Assembly: GCA_002451555.1 (NCBI GenBank)
Contig: DKCU01000058.1
Coordinates: 1 to 18,479 of the forward strand
Origin: Candidatus Segatella albertsiae
Lineage (GTDB): Bacteria; Bacteroidota; Bacteroidia; Bacteroidales; Bacteroidaceae
Direction of reading: 5' to 3'
DNA length: 18,479 bases
The notes under the pieces are model-generated. The model had not been told where the DNA came from. It saw nothing but the letters and a program-made list of their open reading frames with translations, and ran no database searches. The translations under genes were made by a program, and so were the position numbers. How positions within the stretch are numbered: position 1 is the stretch's first letter; every line of letters begins with the position of its first letter. This document shows positions 1 to 6,069 of this stretch, one piece after another.

Positions 1-385
1 CATTTTGATGCGTCCGCCCTGTAAGATTGTTCTTTTGTTTTTGGAATTCATTAGCATCGCATAAGATAAGTCTAAGAGGTTCTTTTCTTGCGTTCCACTC
101 ATCCACAGCCTGTTGATTGAATATCATCATGCCAGACTTGGACACCGTTGCCTTTCCCAATCGGTCACCCAGCTTGATGCCTTTCAGCTTCAAAGTAAAA
201 GCACCACTTGCATTGTCACTTACAACTCCATTTGGCGATGTCACTGTTTTGACATACACACCCCCAAAAGGTATTCGTGGATTCTTGCCATTATAGCGAT
301 AAGCCACTCCTTTTTGTTCCAAGAGTTGAGCATTGGCTACGTTCCAGCAAACCAGTGCCAATAATATAAATATGATTTTTCTCAT
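1..385 (-). CDS. Secreted protein with N-terminal beta-sandwich-like domain (N-terminal part only)
   Basis: This reading frame starts at 385 and stays open for 128 codons to the left edge, so only the N-terminus is visible. It opens with a clear signal peptide (MRKIIFILLALVCWNVANA, cleavage likely before QLLEQKG). The stretch that follows contains GGVYVKTVTSPNGVVSDNASGAF, which reads like the carboxypeptidase-regulatory or TonB-plug-associated beta-sandwich fold (a G-V-x-V..T...G.....G.F pattern). In related Bacteroidota proteins that I recall, such a start is followed by TPR or coiled-coil repeats, but that part lies outside the window. It follows the TolB-like gene on the same strand with a 63 bp gap, and that gap holds a strong hairpin. 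I see no promoter of its own, so it probably depends on read-through from the TolB-like gene. Exact function unknown. Confidence 0.75.
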   Translation of the reverse strand, partial: MRKIIFILLALVCWNVANAQLLEQKGVAYRYNGKNPRIPFGGVYVKTVTSPNGVVSDNASGAFTLKLKGIKLGDRLGKATVSKSGMMIFNQQAVDEWNARKEPLRLILCDANEFQKQKNNLTGRTHQN

Positions 386-398
386 ACGCTATTAATCT

Positions 399-439
399 AA
401 AAATGGATTCTTTCCTCAAATGAAAAGGAAAGAATCCAT
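399..439 (-). terminator. Strong hairpin with short T-tract between two same-strand genes
   Basis: Positions 403-416 and 426-439 form a perfect 14 bp inverted repeat with a 9 nt loop. On the minus strand it is followed by TTTT (402-399). It starts 10 bases past the stop of the TolB-like gene and ends only 14 bases before the start codon of the next gene. It looks like an intrinsic terminator or attenuator, or an RNA-processing/stability hairpin that sets unequal expression of the two genes. Confidence 0.65.
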
Positions 440-448
440 ATCTATCAT

Positions 449-1429
449 TTATTCATACTTAAATCTCCAAATCTGATAGTTGCCCGCATCATTACCTCGA
501 TCGGAAACGAAGTAAATGTAGCCATCCGTTGTCCAATATGGCTGTCCATCGTATGACTTGTTGATAGTCAACTGTATCAGGTTGTTGCCATCTACATCAA
601 TCACGTAAAGGTCTGCGTCCTTTTTGTCCTTCTTGGATGCCTGGAAAATGAGGCGTTTGCCATCAGGACTCCAACGTGGCGTGAGCGCATAACCTTTCTT
701 GGCATCGGTAACCTGAACTTGGTCACTTCCGTCAACGTTCATCACCCAAATACTGGTACTCTTGGCATCACTTGAATACTTCACGTATGCTATCTTCTTT
801 CCGTCTGGCGAGAAACATGGCTGATACCCATTGCCTAGCAAAGTTGTCTCACCCGTCTTGAGATTCTTCATCCAAATCTCACTGTTCTCAACGACAACTG
901 TCGTACCGCCGAAGCCAAAGAAGAATGTTGCCCAATTCGCTTTGCGGAAATAGCTAAGTTGAGTCCTGGCATATACCAAGAGGGTTCCATCCTTGCTGAA
1001 ACTAGGATACTCTTCGTATGCATCGCTACTCTCCGTGATTTGCGACAAGGCTTTTCCTTTGCTGTCAAACATGGTGTAGATGTCTGAAGTTCCAGCACCA
1101 TCCTGCTGACAACTGAAAGCAATCTTGCCTGTTACAGGATTGAAATTAGGCTGTCTGTTATTGTTCTTGCCACTTGTCTTCTGAGACATAGCAGCAGAAA
1201 ATGGATTTTCCTTCTTGTAAATATTATAGTACCTTTTGTTCTCTCTTACAGAAAAATACAATGGACCTCCATTGTCTCCACCAAAAGGATCAAGGCATGG
1301 TTCCTGGTTATCAGTCACTTGGGTTAACGTAGCGAGATTCTCACCTGTCATCGTGATGGCTAATTTCTTCTTGGCAGAAGAAGAAATAGCGATACTTGCC
1401 AATAGGGCTACAAACAATACTTTTTTCAT
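449..1429 (-). CDS. TolB-like beta-propeller (PD40 repeat) exported protein
   Basis: A 326-residue protein with a signal peptide (residues 1-19, ending SSSAKK). It then carries at least five WD40-like/PD40 blades of the type x-P-x-[FW]-S-x-D-G-x-x-[IL]-x-[FY]: around residues 94-106, 140-154, 203-216, 250-263 and 296-308. Such propellers form the C-terminal half of TolB and occur alone in many periplasmic Bacteroidota proteins, where they act in protein-protein contact; no enzymatic residues are visible. A hydrophobic aromatic stretch at residues 159-175 (FFFGFGG) interrupts the third blade region and may be a surface loop. The start at 1429 is supported by the signal peptide and by a well-placed promoter 58-88 bases upstream. 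It is transcribed towards the secreted protein at the left edge and lies just downstream of a CHAT protease remnant. True TolB and a Pal/Tol cluster are not seen, so a Tol-Pal role should not be assumed. Confidence 0.8.
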   Translation of the reverse strand: MKKVLFVALLASIAISSSAKKKLAITMTGENLATLTQVTDNQEPCLDPFGGDNGGPLYFSVRENKRYYNIYKKENPFSAAMSQKTSGKNNNRQPNFNPVTGKIAFSCQQDGAGTSDIYTMFDSKGKALSQITESSDAYEEYPSFSKDGTLLVYARTQLSYFRKANWATFFFGFGGTTVVVENSEIWMKNLKTGETTLLGNGYQPCFSPDGKKIAYVKYSSDAKSTSIWVMNVDGSDQVQVTDAKKGYALTPRWSPDGKRLIFQASKKDKKDADLYVIDVDGNNLIQLTINKSYDGQPYWTTDGYIYFVSDRGNDAGNYQIWRFKYE

Positions 1430-1486
1430 ATCTTTACTTTTAAATGATTAGTCTAGTACTCAGTCTTAGGACTCATTTACTTCCGA

Positions 1487-1517
1487 CAAAAATAGCAAAA
1501 AATATGATACGCTCAAA
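1487..1517 (-). promoter_or_regulatory. Bacteroidota-type promoter of the TolB-like gene
   Basis: On the minus strand a -33 TTTG (1517-1514) is followed after 19 bases by the -7 box TATTTTTG (1494-1487). This matches the Bacteroidota consensus TTTG-N19/20-TAnnTTTG. The expected transcription start is near 1480, giving a leader of about 50 bases before the ATG at 1429. Confidence 0.7.
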
Positions 1518-1531
1518 ATCATGTTTTTGGT

Positions 1532-1549
1532 AATTTGGTCATAAAAGGG
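1532..1549 (-). promoter_or_regulatory. Upstream element shared with the CHAT remnant promoter (copy 1)
   Basis: The plus-strand reading AATTTGGTCATAAAAGGG begins 14 bases beyond the -33 box of the TolB-like gene. A near copy (AATTTGGCATAAGAGG) sits at 2086-2101, 13 bases beyond the -33 box of the CHAT remnant. The same position relative to two promoters suggests a regulator site or a duplicated promoter module. Confidence 0.4.
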
Positions 1550-1600
1550 AATAAATAGATTTATGCGGTCGAAAATATAGTTTATGTGGCTTCACTTTTT

Positions 1601-2004
1601 TCAAATGGCATCCAAAAGAATAAACGTTGCCCAGTACTTGGCATCCTTATATCCCTTTTGTCGAATCGCCTGCTGTGCCTTCACCAAAGCCTCACGCTTG
1701 CTCATCCCAAGCATCAAATTTTTATAGAAAGCTATCATCAGCTCTGCCGTCGAAACATCATAGACATTCTTCAAACTCATCAGTAGCGTATGCACACCAG
1801 CATTTTTGAATCCACGTTGAAGGCCGAACACACCATCCGAACTTAATTTTCCGAGACCAGTCTCACAAGCCGAAAGAGCCACGAGGTCGCAATGTGAAGG
1901 ATATTCAACTTCTTGTCGGTTAAATCAAGAAAGGCTTGCTTGCTCGCCTTTTGGTCGGAGAGCGAAACGACATCTTTGAAGCTTCCACCTTGATTACTCA
2001 TCAT
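1601..2004 (-). pseudogene. CHAT-domain (caspase-like) protease gene, truncated and frame-disrupted
   Basis: Two pieces in different frames make up a CHAT domain. The upstream piece starts at ATG 2004 (or 2001) and reads ...LTDKKLNILHIAT, which is the strand leading into the catalytic-His motif HIATHGF of CHAT proteases. Immediately after HIAT, near position 1885, it goes out of frame (SWLFRLVRLVSEN, stop at 1843-1845). The other frame takes over at LVALSACETGLG, which holds the catalytic Cys motif, and runs to an intact C-terminus (AL.KAQQAIRQ ... YWATFILLDAI, stop at 1601). In full-length family members roughly 70-100 residues, including the catalytic His, lie between these motifs, so an internal deletion at 1885 has removed them. 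The usual N-terminal TPR part is also absent: an in-frame stop lies at 2023-2025 and a promoter only about 40 bases further. The gene is therefore dead as a CHAT protease, although the short pieces could still be transcribed. Confidence 0.8.
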
Positions 2005-2040
2005 TATGATATTGCTCGAATATCATTTACTTTCAGACAA

Positions 2041-2072
2041 CAAATTTAACAAAAAAAGCTAAAACTCACAAA
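2041..2072 (-). promoter_or_regulatory. Bacteroidota-type promoter before the CHAT remnant
   Basis: On the minus strand a -33 TTTG (2072-2069) is followed after 20 bases by TAAATTTG (2048-2041). Its expected start lies about 30 bases before the remnant's ATG codons at 2004/2001. It appears intact even though the gene behind it is not. Confidence 0.6.
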
Positions 2073-2085
2073 TAGCTTTTTTACC

Positions 2086-2101
2086 AATTTGGCATAAGAG
2101 G
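2086..2101 (-). promoter_or_regulatory. Upstream element shared with the TolB-like promoter (copy 2)
   Basis: AATTTGGCATAAGAGG in plus-strand reading, 13 bases beyond the -33 box of the CHAT remnant promoter. It is the partner of the element at 1532-1549 and differs from it by one missing base and one substitution. Confidence 0.4.
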
Positions 2102-2186
2102 TCGCTAAACATGCTTATCAGGCATAAAATCATGTCTATCTGTTTATTTTTCTTTCCTCACTACACTTTACCTACTGACGACTTTA

Positions 2187-2201
2187 GAGGGTGTGTCATA
2201 A
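2187..2201. other. Possible insertion-sequence end
   Basis: GAGGGTGTGTCATAA resembles the terminal inverted repeats of several Bacteroidota insertion sequences, which I recall as ending in ...GACACACCCTC. I found no inverted partner and no transposase in the window, so at most this is a solitary end or scar. It lies between the CHAT remnant and the antiterminator operon. Confidence 0.25.
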
Positions 2202-2223
2202 ATTGGGCTGAAAGCTAAAAAGC

Positions 2224-2259
2224 AAAAATCCCGACTCGTCCATCACGGATTAGTCGGGA
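2224..2259 (-). terminator. Intrinsic terminator of the kinase-regulator-antiterminator operon
   Basis: The 8 bp arms TCCCGACT (2229-2236) and AGTCGGGA (2252-2259) are perfectly complementary with a 15 nt loop. On the minus strand they are followed by TTTTT (2228-2224). It begins 57 bases past the antiterminator gene's stop. Confidence 0.8.
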
Positions 2260-2315
2260 CATAAAATTTATTAGTAAATCATAAAGGGTAATTGTTCTTA
2301 TATCATATTTTGATT

Positions 2316-2894
2316 TTATATTCTCTCCAAAAAAGCTGTCGGGATATATGCCGTCGCTATCAAGCAGATGCCTTCTACTTCCACCACCACTCTTTGCTGT
2401 CCAGAAACTCTTGCCACCTTTCCTTCCACCCCAACAAACTCACCATCTGTAATTCGCACGACATCGCCACTTTTGTAGTGGCATTGGTCGGGATGGACAA
2501 GTTTGACATGTTCATTGTCAACGCTGGTCAAGCGGATGAAGTTCCGCATCGCTAAATCCGACACAACAAGAGGGGGATTCTTGCCTTGCTCATCTTTCTT
2601 GAAATGATTATAATAATAGGTAAGGAAAGACAAGTCCGGCGTATCCTCCACCCAATGCTTCACTTGCTCTGCCGTGGCATAGACAAATAATAGTTGAGGA
2701 AGATATGGCACCAAGACTCTTTTCCTTTTGCCATTAATTATTTTCAACACATGATGTGTCGGTAGATATGCCTCAACATCAGCCTGTTTTCCATCATTGA
2801 CAATATAGTCGTATGCTTTTTTCTGCCTACTATACGTAGCCCTCAACACAAACCATTGCTTTTGTGAATCAGGAATAGAATTCGTACTATTCAT
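2316..2894 (-). CDS. NusG/UpxY-family transcription antiterminator
   Basis: A 192-residue protein with the layout of specialised NusG paralogues. An N-terminal NGN domain (about residues 12-100, opening WFVLRATYSRQKKAYDYI) is followed by a C-terminal KOW domain (about 141-176; KSGDVVRITDGEFVGVEGKV, then QRVVVEVEG). In Bacteroides the UpxY proteins of this family bind RNA polymerase at capsule-operon leaders and prevent premature termination; RfaH is the enterobacterial analogue. UpxY genes are normally the first gene of the capsule operon they control. Here the gene is instead the last of a two-component operon, starting 5 bases after the response-regulator stop (probable translational coupling), and is followed by a terminator. 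Its target operon is therefore not adjacent. Family assignment is firm; the target is unknown. A housekeeping NusG is unlikely because the secE/ribosomal-protein context is absent. Confidence 0.85.
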   Translation of the reverse strand: MNSTNSIPDSQKQWFVLRATYSRQKKAYDYIVNDGKQADVEAYLPTHHVLKIINGKRKRVLVPYLPQLLFVYATAEQVKHWVEDTPDLSFLTYYYNHFKKDEQGKNPPLVVSDLAMRNFIRLTSVDNEHVKLVHPDQCHYKSGDVVRITDGEFVGVEGKVARVSGQQRVVVEVEGICLIATAYIPTAFLERI

Positions 2895-2899
2895 ATTAC

Positions 2900-3643
2900 C
2901 TACAAGCTATGGAACCTTTCTACAAGCTTTCGGCGATAGACACGGCTCACCTTCACATAATCTATCGAGTCGAAAGGCGGATAGAAGTGACACACGTTGT
3001 CCACCACCTCTATCAAGTAATCCATATTGATGATATACCGTTGGTTGACTTGCACGAATTGGTCGCAGAGATTCATCAGAGCCTCACTTTTCAGATTGCG
3101 TTTCAAACGAACGTTCTGCTTGCAACCAGCCACCACGAGTTCCCAGCAACGTTGTATGTGGTCATATTTGAACAAACCGATGTCGCGCTTATCCACCAAC
3201 TTGAAGTCAAGGGTGTTCGTATAGAAGAGGAACTTGGAGGCTTGTTTTTTGCAGGAGCCATCATCTGTGCGTAGCACCAGGATATCCTCATGCAACAGTC
3301 TTTGGATGATAGAGTCCAAATCCTTGTCATCTATAGGTTTGAGCAATACATCAAACGCTTTCTTGCGAAAGGCAGGAAGAATATACTCATCGTAAGCCGT
3401 AAACATCACGACACGTGTCGCATCATGGGTGAGATTGGCCAATTGGTCGAGGAACTCTAAGCCAGAGAGGTCTGGCAATTGAACATCCAGGAATATCACG
3501 TCAGGATGTACCTGGCTAACCATCGTCAAGCCATCCAAGCCATTATAAGCGATACCCCCGACCTCGATATCCTCGAAAGCCTCCAGGCGGTTTGCCAAGT
3601 CTTGCGCAGCCGCCTTGCTATCATCTACTATTATCGTTACCAT
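2900..3643 (-). CDS. LytTR-family response regulator
   Basis: A 247-residue cytoplasmic protein. Residues 1-120 are a receiver domain with the acidic pair D7/D8, phospho-acceptor D53 (VIFLDVQLP), T82 (VVMFTAYDE) and K102 (LLKP), all in the expected places. Residues about 145-245 are a LytTR DNA-binding domain, recognisable by KLVDKRDIGLFKY, the LKSEAL...FVQVNQRYIINMDYL segment and the final KVSRVYRRKL. LytTR regulators usually bind direct repeats upstream of target promoters and pair with LytS/YehU-type kinases. The gene follows such a kinase by 65 bases with no promoter between, and overlaps functionally with the antiterminator gene 5 bases downstream. No LytTR binding site could be assigned in this window. 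Confidence 0.92.
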   Translation of the reverse strand: MVTIIVDDSKAAAQDLANRLEAFEDIEVGGIAYNGLDGLTMVSQVHPDVIFLDVQLPDLSGLEFLDQLANLTHDATRVVMFTAYDEYILPAFRKKAFDVLLKPIDDKDLDSIIQRLLHEDILVLRTDDGSCKKQASKFLFYTNTLDFKLVDKRDIGLFKYDHIQRCWELVVAGCKQNVRLKRNLKSEALMNLCDQFVQVNQRYIINMDYLIEVVDNVCHFYPPFDSIDYVKVSRVYRRKLVERFHSL

Positions 3644-3708
3644 ATTCCTCTTATTTTATTCCGATAAATCTCTTTACTACGACAGATTGTTATGTCAGAC
3701 ATTGCTTA

Positions 3709-5715
3709 TTATGATAGATATTGCACCTTCTGCGGTATCACCAGTACCGACTCACATCCAGAAATCGTTCCGTCGGAATTTGTACGATTATGCATCTGAA
3801 AACTCATCTTGCATTTGTTGCGCTCATTGATAACAGACATCGTCTGTCCAATGATGTTCAATCCGATGCGCCGCTTGGTCATCATGGTCCTTGCATCAAA
3901 ACCTGGTCCATTATCCAACACACTGATGCGAACCACGTCTTTTTCCATTCGTTCTACATCAATGGTCAAGCACTTAGTACCTTCCCACCCACGAAGTCCA
4001 TGTACCAAGGCGTTCTCCGTGAGAATCTGAACCAACATGGACGGCAACTTCACACATTCTTCGTCTATGCCCTCTGCTATATTCACCTCAAACTTCAGTT
4101 CATCGTCCATCAGCTGAGATTCCACCGCCACATACTGTCTTACGAAATCAAGTTCCTCCTTGAGCGAAACCGCCATTTTGCAAGACATATCCAAATTAGC
4201 TCGAATCAGTTTGGAGAGACCCAACAATTCTGAAGCTTCTTTCTTATCGGAATTGACAATCTTGTTGTTGAGCACATTGAAGACAAAATGGGGAGATATG
4301 CGGTTTCTCACGCCATCAAGTTTCAACTGCATGATGCTGAGTTTGTCTTTTTCCACCTTTTTCCTGGCAATGATAATCAACAAAGCTATCACCAAAGAAA
4401 GGATAACCAACAGACCGACGACAGACAGGATTACAGCACGAGACTCCTGAATTTCGGCGTTTTTATGTTCGATGGCAATCTGATGATGGAGCAAAAGCGT
4501 ATCTTGCGCAAATCGTTGCATCACGTCGGTCGATCGCATATTGGCACGGTTGTGTTCCAGCGAGTCGTTCATCCGATTGTCTTCCACCAAGTTGAGGTAA
4601 GCCTTCCGATAGTCACCTTTTCTCTCGTCATATTCCCGAAGATAGCGATTGCGTATCTTACGAAGCGAGAAGTCCATGTCGTCATGAGGGCCTTCCTTTG
4701 CAAGCAATGTTTCCACATGGGCGAGATTTCCCCTCTTGACAGAGATGCCGATGCGAATGGTATTGCAATAATACAAGGCAACCACATCTTTGTTCTTCTG
4801 CATATAAGGCTCCACCATATCCAGATATTTCTCAGCCAAGTCTATCTCGCCGAGATTCAGATAAAGATCAGCCAGATTGAGCTTGCAGAGGTACATGCTA
4901 TAGGTTTCTCCCTTGTCATACTTTTCCAATAATGACTTCAACTGCAGAAATTTCTTCAAGGATGTAGCATAGTCCTTGCTATAATAGTAATAATTGCCAT
5001 AATTGGTCAAGAAATAAGCCTTCAAATTGAGCGACATCCCTTTGAAGTATGGTTCCGTGTTGCGATAACACTTCAGCGAAGCGTCAAAGTCATCCAATAG
5101 CAAATAGATTCTTCCCAAGCCCATGTACAGCGAGGCATTGCGCTCCTTGGGCAGTTGAAGGGAATCAACCAAGAACAAAGCCTTGCGATAGCATGACGCA
5201 GCTTTTGGCAAGTCATTTTCAAAGACATAAGCATCGCCTAGGTTGGCACTGATATCAGGCATCAGCTCTGGGGTGTCGCTCTCGCGCAACAAGTCGTAAG
5301 CTTTCTGATAGAGCTTTACCACATCATCTGGTTTCTTATGGAAGAGATGAGAGTTGACGGCCTGACAATTGTAGGCATAAGCCAACAAGCTGTTGCGGCG
5401 AGGAGTTCGAGGCTGACGAGAGGCGAAACCAATGACACGATTGATATACAGGCTCATAGAATCGGGAGTTGCAGACAAGCAATAGAACTTTCCCAACCGT
5501 GACATATACTCATAATAAGTAAGACTATCCTTTGCGTTCTTCATGCCGACATCAAGTAATTTTCGGGCATACGAAGGGTTGAGCTCCATAGAATCCTCTA
5601 TGGAAACTAAATTGTCTGAATCGCATTTCTGTCGTTCTTGCACTGTATGGTGACAAGCAACGAACAGCAAGGCGACACAAAAGATTCCTATCATTTGCTT
5701 TACTATCATAGGCAC
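3709..5715 (-). CDS. TPR-containing sensor histidine kinase (LytS/YehU-type, HisK family)
   Basis: A 668-residue protein. The N-terminus is a signal sequence with a lipobox-like end (LLFVAC, C21), so the periplasmic part may be lipid-anchored; an uncleaved signal anchor is the alternative. Residues about 60-370 contain successive tetratricopeptide-like helix pairs (for example SANLGDAYVFENDLPKAASC and LYMGLGRIYLLLDDFDASLK). A single membrane helix spans about residues 427-449, followed by a short coiled coil. The kinase core begins with NRISPHFVFN, in which H476 is the likely phosphorylation site. The ATPase domain shows the N-box (E567-N568 in ENALVHG) and G1-box (D601-NGPG). TPR-sensor/LytTR pairs of this kind are common in Bacteroidota; ligands are mostly unknown. 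First gene of the operon. The start at 5715 fits the promoter about 45 bases upstream; M3 is an alternative. Confidence 0.9.
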   Translation of the reverse strand: MPMIVKQMIGIFCVALLFVACHHTVQERQKCDSDNLVSIEDSMELNPSYARKLLDVGMKNAKDSLTYYEYMSRLGKFYCLSATPDSMSLYINRVIGFASRQPRTPRRNSLLAYAYNCQAVNSHLFHKKPDDVVKLYQKAYDLLRESDTPELMPDISANLGDAYVFENDLPKAASCYRKALFLVDSLQLPKERNASLYMGLGRIYLLLDDFDASLKCYRNTEPYFKGMSLNLKAYFLTNYGNYYYYSKDYATSLKKFLQLKSLLEKYDKGETYSMYLCKLNLADLYLNLGEIDLAEKYLDMVEPYMQKNKDVVALYYCNTIRIGISVKRGNLAHVETLLAKEGPHDDMDFSLRKIRNRYLREYDERKGDYRKAYLNLVEDNRMNDSLEHNRANMRSTDVMQRFAQDTLLLHHQIAIEHKNAEIQESRAVILSVVGLLVILSLVIALLIIIARKKVEKDKLSIMQLKLDGVRNRISPHFVFNVLNNKIVNSDKKEASELLGLSKLIRANLDMSCKMAVSLKEELDFVRQYVAVESQLMDDELKFEVNIAEGIDEECVKLPSMLVQILTENALVHGLRGWEGTKCLTIDVERMEKDVVRISVLDNGPGFDARTMMTKRRIGLNIIGQTMSVINERNKCKMSFQMHNRTNSDGTISGCESVLVIPQKVQYLS

Positions 5716-5757
5716 TACAAACAGCTATATTGGTAAGACAGTCGTTCTCTCATGATG

Positions 5758-5788
5758 CAAAAATACTCATAATTATTGATTTAACCAA
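5758..5788 (-). promoter_or_regulatory. Promoter of the two-component/antiterminator operon
   Basis: On the minus strand GTTGG (5788-5784) is followed after 18-19 bases by TATTTTTG (5765-5758), a full TAnnTTTG -7 box. The expected leader is about 35 bases. It is the only promoter box found for the three-gene unit. Confidence 0.6.
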
Positions 5789-5958
5789 CTTTTTTGGCAA
5801 AATAGTGTACGCTTTTCCGACAGTTGCCCTAGCTATTTAGGACAGATAATCGCAACATAATCCATAATAGCGACCACATAAGCACGATTTTGGTATTATA
5901 AATATCTTTTTCTACAATAGAAGAAACATACAGCACCTGCCAAAACTTATACCATAGC

Positions 5959-5991
5959 AAAAGCCCTGCCAGTTGTCACAACCAGCAGGGC
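5959..5991 (-). terminator. Terminator after the GH51 gene
   Basis: The 7 bp arms GCCCTGC (5963-5969) and GCAGGGC (5985-5991) pair. A further GTTG/CAAC inner stem lies beyond a 2x2 mismatch and leaves a 3 nt loop. TTTT follows on the minus strand (5962-5959). It closes the glycoside-hydrolase cluster about 80 bases after the GH51 stop. Confidence 0.7.
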
Positions 5992-6001
5992 ACGAAACAT
6001 T

Positions 6002-6066
6002 CTTTCTAACCTTAAATAGAAAACCTTCTAACCTTAACAGAAAACTTTCTAACCTTAACAGAAAAC
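6002..6066. repeat. 21-22 bp tandem repeat, about three copies
   Basis: The unit TTCTAACCTTAAcAGAAAAC starts at 6004, 6026 and 6047 (periods 22 and 21). Copies 2 and 3 are nearly identical, and copy 1 has AAATAG in place of AACAG. It sits directly after the GH51 stop codon and before the terminator, so it is transcribed as 3' untranslated sequence. Confidence 0.8.
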
Positions 6067-6069
6067 TAT

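Noticed and set aside
113..364. Plus-strand open frame of 83 codons at the left edge
   Set aside because: It lies antisense to the signal-peptide protein starting at 385 and has no recognisable features.
2052..2082. AAAAAAGCTA / TAGCTTTTTT inverted repeat that looks like a bidirectional terminator
   Set aside because: It overlaps the -33/-7 spacer of the CHAT remnant promoter and consists mostly of A and T runs, so the pairing is probably a by-product of the A-tracts.
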